DNA of 64,000 nucleotides from assembly GCA_963677785.2 (NCBI GenBank), contig CAXXDH010000001.1, positions 62,001-126,000 on the forward strand, read 5' to 3'. The notes below the pieces were generated by a model. It had not been told where the DNA came from and did no database searches. It saw nothing but the letters and a program-made list of their open reading frames with translations. This document shows positions 61,617-64,000 of the stretch, piece by piece. The translations under genes and the position numbers were made by a program. Numbering within the stretch: the first letter of the stretch is position 1; each line of letters begins with the position of its first letter. This stretch comes from G963665495 sp963677785 (GTDB taxonomy: Bacteria > Desulfobacterota > Desulfovibrionia > Desulfovibrionales > Desulfovibrionaceae).

Positions 61617-61670
61617 GCCTCCGGCGGCTTAAGAACCCTTTTGAAAAAGGGTTCTTAAGAATCTCCCAAA
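61617..61670. repeat. Hairpin repeat ending GCCGCCGGAGGCA, copy 2 (inverted)
   Basis: Read on the minus strand: AAAAAGTTTTGGGAGATTC, then a stem (TTAAGAACCC with GGGTTCTTAA), then GCCGCCGGAGGCA. The last part supplies the ribosome site of paralogue C. Confidence 0.7.
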
Positions 61671-61731
61671 ACTTTTTAACGGGAAGGAGTTAAAGGAGCG
61701 CGCCAAAGAGAGTTTCCCCAGTATACCCTGT

Positions 61732-61785
61732 TCGCGGGTCCAGGGGGGCGTTCCCCCCTGGCGGGGGTTGGGGCAGAGCCCCAAG
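61732..61785. repeat. GC-rich palindromic repeat, copy 3 (inverted)
   Basis: Read on the minus strand: CTTGGGGCTCTGCCCCAACC, then CCCGCCAGGGGGGAACG and CCCCCCTGGACCCGCGA. It has the same core as copy 2 and lies between the TIGR02186-type gene and paralogue C. Confidence 0.8.
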
Positions 61786-61809
61786 ATAAAAGGTCACGAT
61801 AAAGCTTTT

Positions 61810-62568
61810 TTAATGTGCTCCGCCTTTGCTGCGGAAGACCACGCCCACAAGCCAGCCGCTGAGGATGGCGATGATGGAGGCCAGGACGCCGTAGAGCGTG
61901 CCGTGGTCGAAGGCCAGGTCGGACATGAATTTGGGCGTGCTGACGAGAGCCGCGTTGACTTCCTGCTTGGCGGAGCCGGTGATTTTGCCGTCTTTCACGG
62001 CCATGGTCTCGATGGTGTAGTCGCCGGTCATCAGGCGCGAGGGCACGGTAATGACGGCGTTGAATTCCTGGCTGCCGTCAGTGGCTTTGCCCATGGTAAA
62101 GTCAACGGCGTCGTTCTGGTACAACCCTTCGTTTTCCTTGAGTCCGATCAGTTGTTTGATCAGCAGGTCATGGTCGTCGGTCTTGGGTTCGATGGCGACT
62201 TTGGCCAGTTCGGCTTCAGCGCTGACGGCCTCGCCCACGGCGTCGAGTTCGTACATGGGCTTGGAAGCGCCGATGAGGTAGAGATTGGGCACACCCTCGA
62301 AATGGTAGGTGTTCATATTCATCCAGAGCAGCCCCAGGGCCTTGCCTTTTTGTTTCATGTGCAAGTCTGTGTCGGCGCCGATCATCCGGATGACCACTTC
62401 GCTTCCGGCCGGAACCGTGCCGGTGACGTTCACTGTGGTGCCGTTATAAGTGGTGTTGATCTGCAGCGTCTCGGGTACGGCCTTCATGGTCACGGGGCTC
62501 TGGGCCCAGGCCGGTACGCAGAGCAGCAGCAGGGCGGCGGCAACGAGAATGATGGATTGCGCTTTCAT
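61810..62568 (-). CDS. TIGR02186-type membrane-anchored protein
   Basis: A 252-residue protein with a signal peptide (MKAQSIILVAAALLLLCVPA, ending WAQSP). A beta-rich exported domain of about 190 residues follows (TTVNVTGTVPAGSEVVIRMI; VPSRLMTGDYTIETMAVKDG). One C-terminal membrane helix (LYGVLASIIAILSGWLVGVV) precedes a short positive tail. This layout, next to TauE/SafE, is that of the TIGR02186 family, which has no proven role. It starts one base after the TauE/SafE stop, with GGAGG upstream, so it is probably an accessory subunit of that permease. Confidence 0.78.
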   Translation of the reverse strand: MKAQSIILVAAALLLLCVPAWAQSPVTMKAVPETLQINTTYNGTTVNVTGTVPAGSEVVIRMIGADTDLHMKQKGKALGLLWMNMNTYHFEGVPNLYLIGASKPMYELDAVGEAVSAEAELAKVAIEPKTDDHDLLIKQLIGLKENEGLYQNDAVDFTMGKATDGSQEFNAVITVPSRLMTGDYTIETMAVKDGKITGSAKQEVNAALVSTPKFMSDLAFDHGTLYGVLASIIAILSGWLVGVVFRSKGGAH

Positions 62569-62569
62569 T

Positions 62570-63508
62570 TTAATGACCTCCCACATAGGCCAGCATGGTG
62601 CTCGGCGTGGCCAGCAGTCCGTAGAGCATTTTACACATGACAGCCAGAACCAGTGAAGCCAGCAGAATTTTGAGCTGGTCGCCCTGGAGCTTCTGGCCGA
62701 TTTTGGTGCCGAGCTGCGCGCCGATGGAGGAGCCCACCAGCATCAGGAAGGCCAGAACGAAGTCCACGGTGTGGTTGGTGGCGGACTGCATGATGGTGAC
62801 GTTGATGCAGGTGAACAGAATCTGGAACAGGCTGGTGCCGACAACCACGTGCATGGGCATCCGCAGCAGGTAGACCATGACCGGAACCATGATGAAGCCG
62901 CCGCCCACGCCCATGATGGCGGAGAGCACGCCTACCAGGGTGCCCAGAATCAACGGCATCAGCGCGGACATCCGGACGCCGGAACGGGTGAAATCCGTCT
63001 GAAAGGGCAGGGCGCTGAGCATGGAGCCCATTTTGGACTGCTTCTTGGGCTTGGCCGCTTCCGCTGCCGCGGGGGACTTGCTCTTTTTCATGGATTGCAG
63101 GCTTTCGATGAACATGTAGCCGCCCACAAATCCGAGCATCAGCACGTAGGTGATGTTGATCAGGAAGTCAGCGTTGCCCATGGCGCGCAGGACCTTGATG
63201 ACCTGGACGCCCAGGGTGCCGCCAACAACGCCGCCGATGAGCAGCATGATGCCCATCTTGATGTCCACGTTGCCCAGGCGGAAGTGGGCCAGCGTGCCGG
63301 AGGTGGAAGCGCCGACGATCTGGTTGGAGTCCGATGCGGCGGCAACGGTCGGCGGAATGCCGAACATGATCAGAAGAGGAGTCATCAAAAAGCCTCCGCC
63401 CACGCCGAAAATGCCGGAAAGCAGTCCCACAGCGCCGCCAAGGCCGAGAATGGTCAGGATATTCACGCTGTTGCCCGCGATCGGCAGATAAAGGTGTAAG
63501 AAATCCAT
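62570..63508 (-). CDS. TauE/SafE-family anion permease (second copy)
   Basis: A 312-residue membrane protein with two homologous halves, each bearing the glycine signature: GLLSGIFGVGGGFLMTPLLI and GVLSAIMGVGGGFIMVPVMV. A charged cytoplasmic loop (SMKKSKSPAAAEAAKPKKQS) separates them. Members move sulfite or other sulfur anions; the first copy at 6.6-7.6 kb is only distantly similar. Two ATGs lie close together (63514 and 63508); spacing from AAAGGA favours 63508. It follows the universal stress protein by two bases. Confidence 0.85.
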   Translation of the reverse strand: MDFLHLYLPIAGNSVNILTILGLGGAVGLLSGIFGVGGGFLMTPLLIMFGIPPTVAAASDSNQIVGASTSGTLAHFRLGNVDIKMGIMLLIGGVVGGTLGVQVIKVLRAMGNADFLINITYVLMLGFVGGYMFIESLQSMKKSKSPAAAEAAKPKKQSKMGSMLSALPFQTDFTRSGVRMSALMPLILGTLVGVLSAIMGVGGGFIMVPVMVYLLRMPMHVVVGTSLFQILFTCINVTIMQSATNHTVDFVLAFLMLVGSSIGAQLGTKIGQKLQGDQLKILLASLVLAVMCKMLYGLLATPSTMLAYVGGH

Positions 63509-63510
63509 TG

Positions 63511-63924
63511 TCATTTCCTTTTGTAATCCGATTTTCTCGGAGTAACTATTTCCACACGGCACGAAACCCGGTGGCGGATTTTCTGCAGGGAAGCCTGTTC
63601 GCGTTCATGCTCTTTGTCCCCGCTGGTGCCGTATTCGGTCACTAGCAATGTAATTTTGTTGTGTTTGACAAATGTAATCACCTCGTCTTCATAGTTCCCC
63701 TCCGAAATGAATGAATCAATATGCACTCCGTCCTCTCCGGCGGCCTCCACCAGCTGCTCGAGCTTGGTGCGATTTTCAGGATCGATGTCTTCCATCGATT
63801 TGCCAGGCCCAACCACCGTAAGGACGAACACCCGCGCATTGATTCTCCTGGCCAGGGCGACGGAGCGCGTCAACGCCTCCCAGGGGGTCATGCGGCTACT
63901 CATACTGACTAAAATACGTTCCAT
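63511..63924 (-). CDS. UspA-like universal stress protein
   Basis: A 137-residue protein beginning MERILVSMSSRMTPWEALTR, with VFVLTVVGPG and the late LLVTEYGTSGDKEHER, the Usp alpha/beta fold order. The nucleotide-binding GxxGx9GSS motif is reduced to GTSGDKEHEREQAS, so ATP binding is doubtful. It is the first gene of the minus-strand series that continues into TauE/SafE and TIGR02186. GAGGAAATC precedes the ATG. Confidence 0.82.
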   Translation of the reverse strand: MERILVSMSSRMTPWEALTRSVALARRINARVFVLTVVGPGKSMEDIDPENRTKLEQLVEAAGEDGVHIDSFISEGNYEDEVITFVKHNKITLLVTEYGTSGDKEHEREQASLQKIRHRVSCRVEIVTPRKSDYKRK

Positions 63925-64000
63925 GATTTCCTCGATTCCGGATCTAGCAACCGCGGTGCCAAGCGAAATTATCTTTTGAAAACAGTTGGTTGAAAAATTT

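Noticed and set aside
1..64000. CRISPR arrays, tRNA, rRNA or tmRNA genes
   Set aside because: No regularly spaced repeats and no T-loop/anticodon-type or rRNA-like sequences were noticed on reading either strand.

Overview
The window looks like a chromosomal segment of a sulfate-reducing deltaproteobacterium of the Desulfovibrionales (Desulfovibrio/Desulfomicrobium type). The reasons are families typical of that order (DVU0298-like, DVU0524-like, DUF6125), a flagellar rod/hook-junction operon ending in csrA-fliW with flgM divergent, a biotin-dependent carboxylase/decarboxylase cluster beside ATP-type PEP carboxykinase, and GC-rich palindromic intergenic repeats. This is inferred from protein content; no search was run.

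Layout. 1-9 kb: the 5' end of larC, small conserved genes, a CBS-domain protein, a YihY/BrkB membrane protein, an orphan HlyD-type adaptor and a first TauE/SafE-DUF1634 pair. 9.3-11.4 kb: an AT-rich GT-C type glycosyltransferase and a GNAT acetyltransferase. 11.5-16.7 kb (minus): oadG-oadB-oadA-like-pckA, a pyruvate/oxaloacetate/PEP module. 17.4-30 kb: flgF-flgG-flgA-flgH-flgI-flgJ-flgN-flgK-flgL-csrA-fliW on plus, then a DVU0524-like gene and flgM on minus behind a sigma-28-like promoter. 30-48 kb is accessory and scarred: maf, a broken toxin-antitoxin pair, an orphan TupA-like binding protein, two small secreted proteins, an intact IS4-family element with a 9-bp target duplication, an acyltransferase, a frameshifted thioesterase, ornithine cyclodeaminase, pyrophosphatase, an EAL phosphodiesterase, MarC, a dead sulfotransferase, an IS5 remnant fused to what looks like a group II intron tail, a secreted calcineurin-like phosphoesterase with FG-GAP-type repeats, and an intact ISL3-family element in an A8 tract. 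48-53 kb: a secreted small protein, a large membrane protein, mgtE and a PPP-type phosphatase.

53.3-63.9 kb (minus) is the most unusual part. Read in transcription order it runs universal stress protein, TauE/SafE, TIGR02186-type membrane-anchored protein, then three large paralogues related to PEP synthase with a single-domain response regulator between the first two. All three keep the phosphohistidine mobile domain but replace the usual PEP/pyruvate TIM barrel with a shared C-terminal domain I do not recognise. The middle one has lost its ATP-grasp signature motifs. The three are separated or flanked by copies of two palindromic repeat families. I regard this as the best candidate for an undescribed phosphotransfer/regulatory system in the window.
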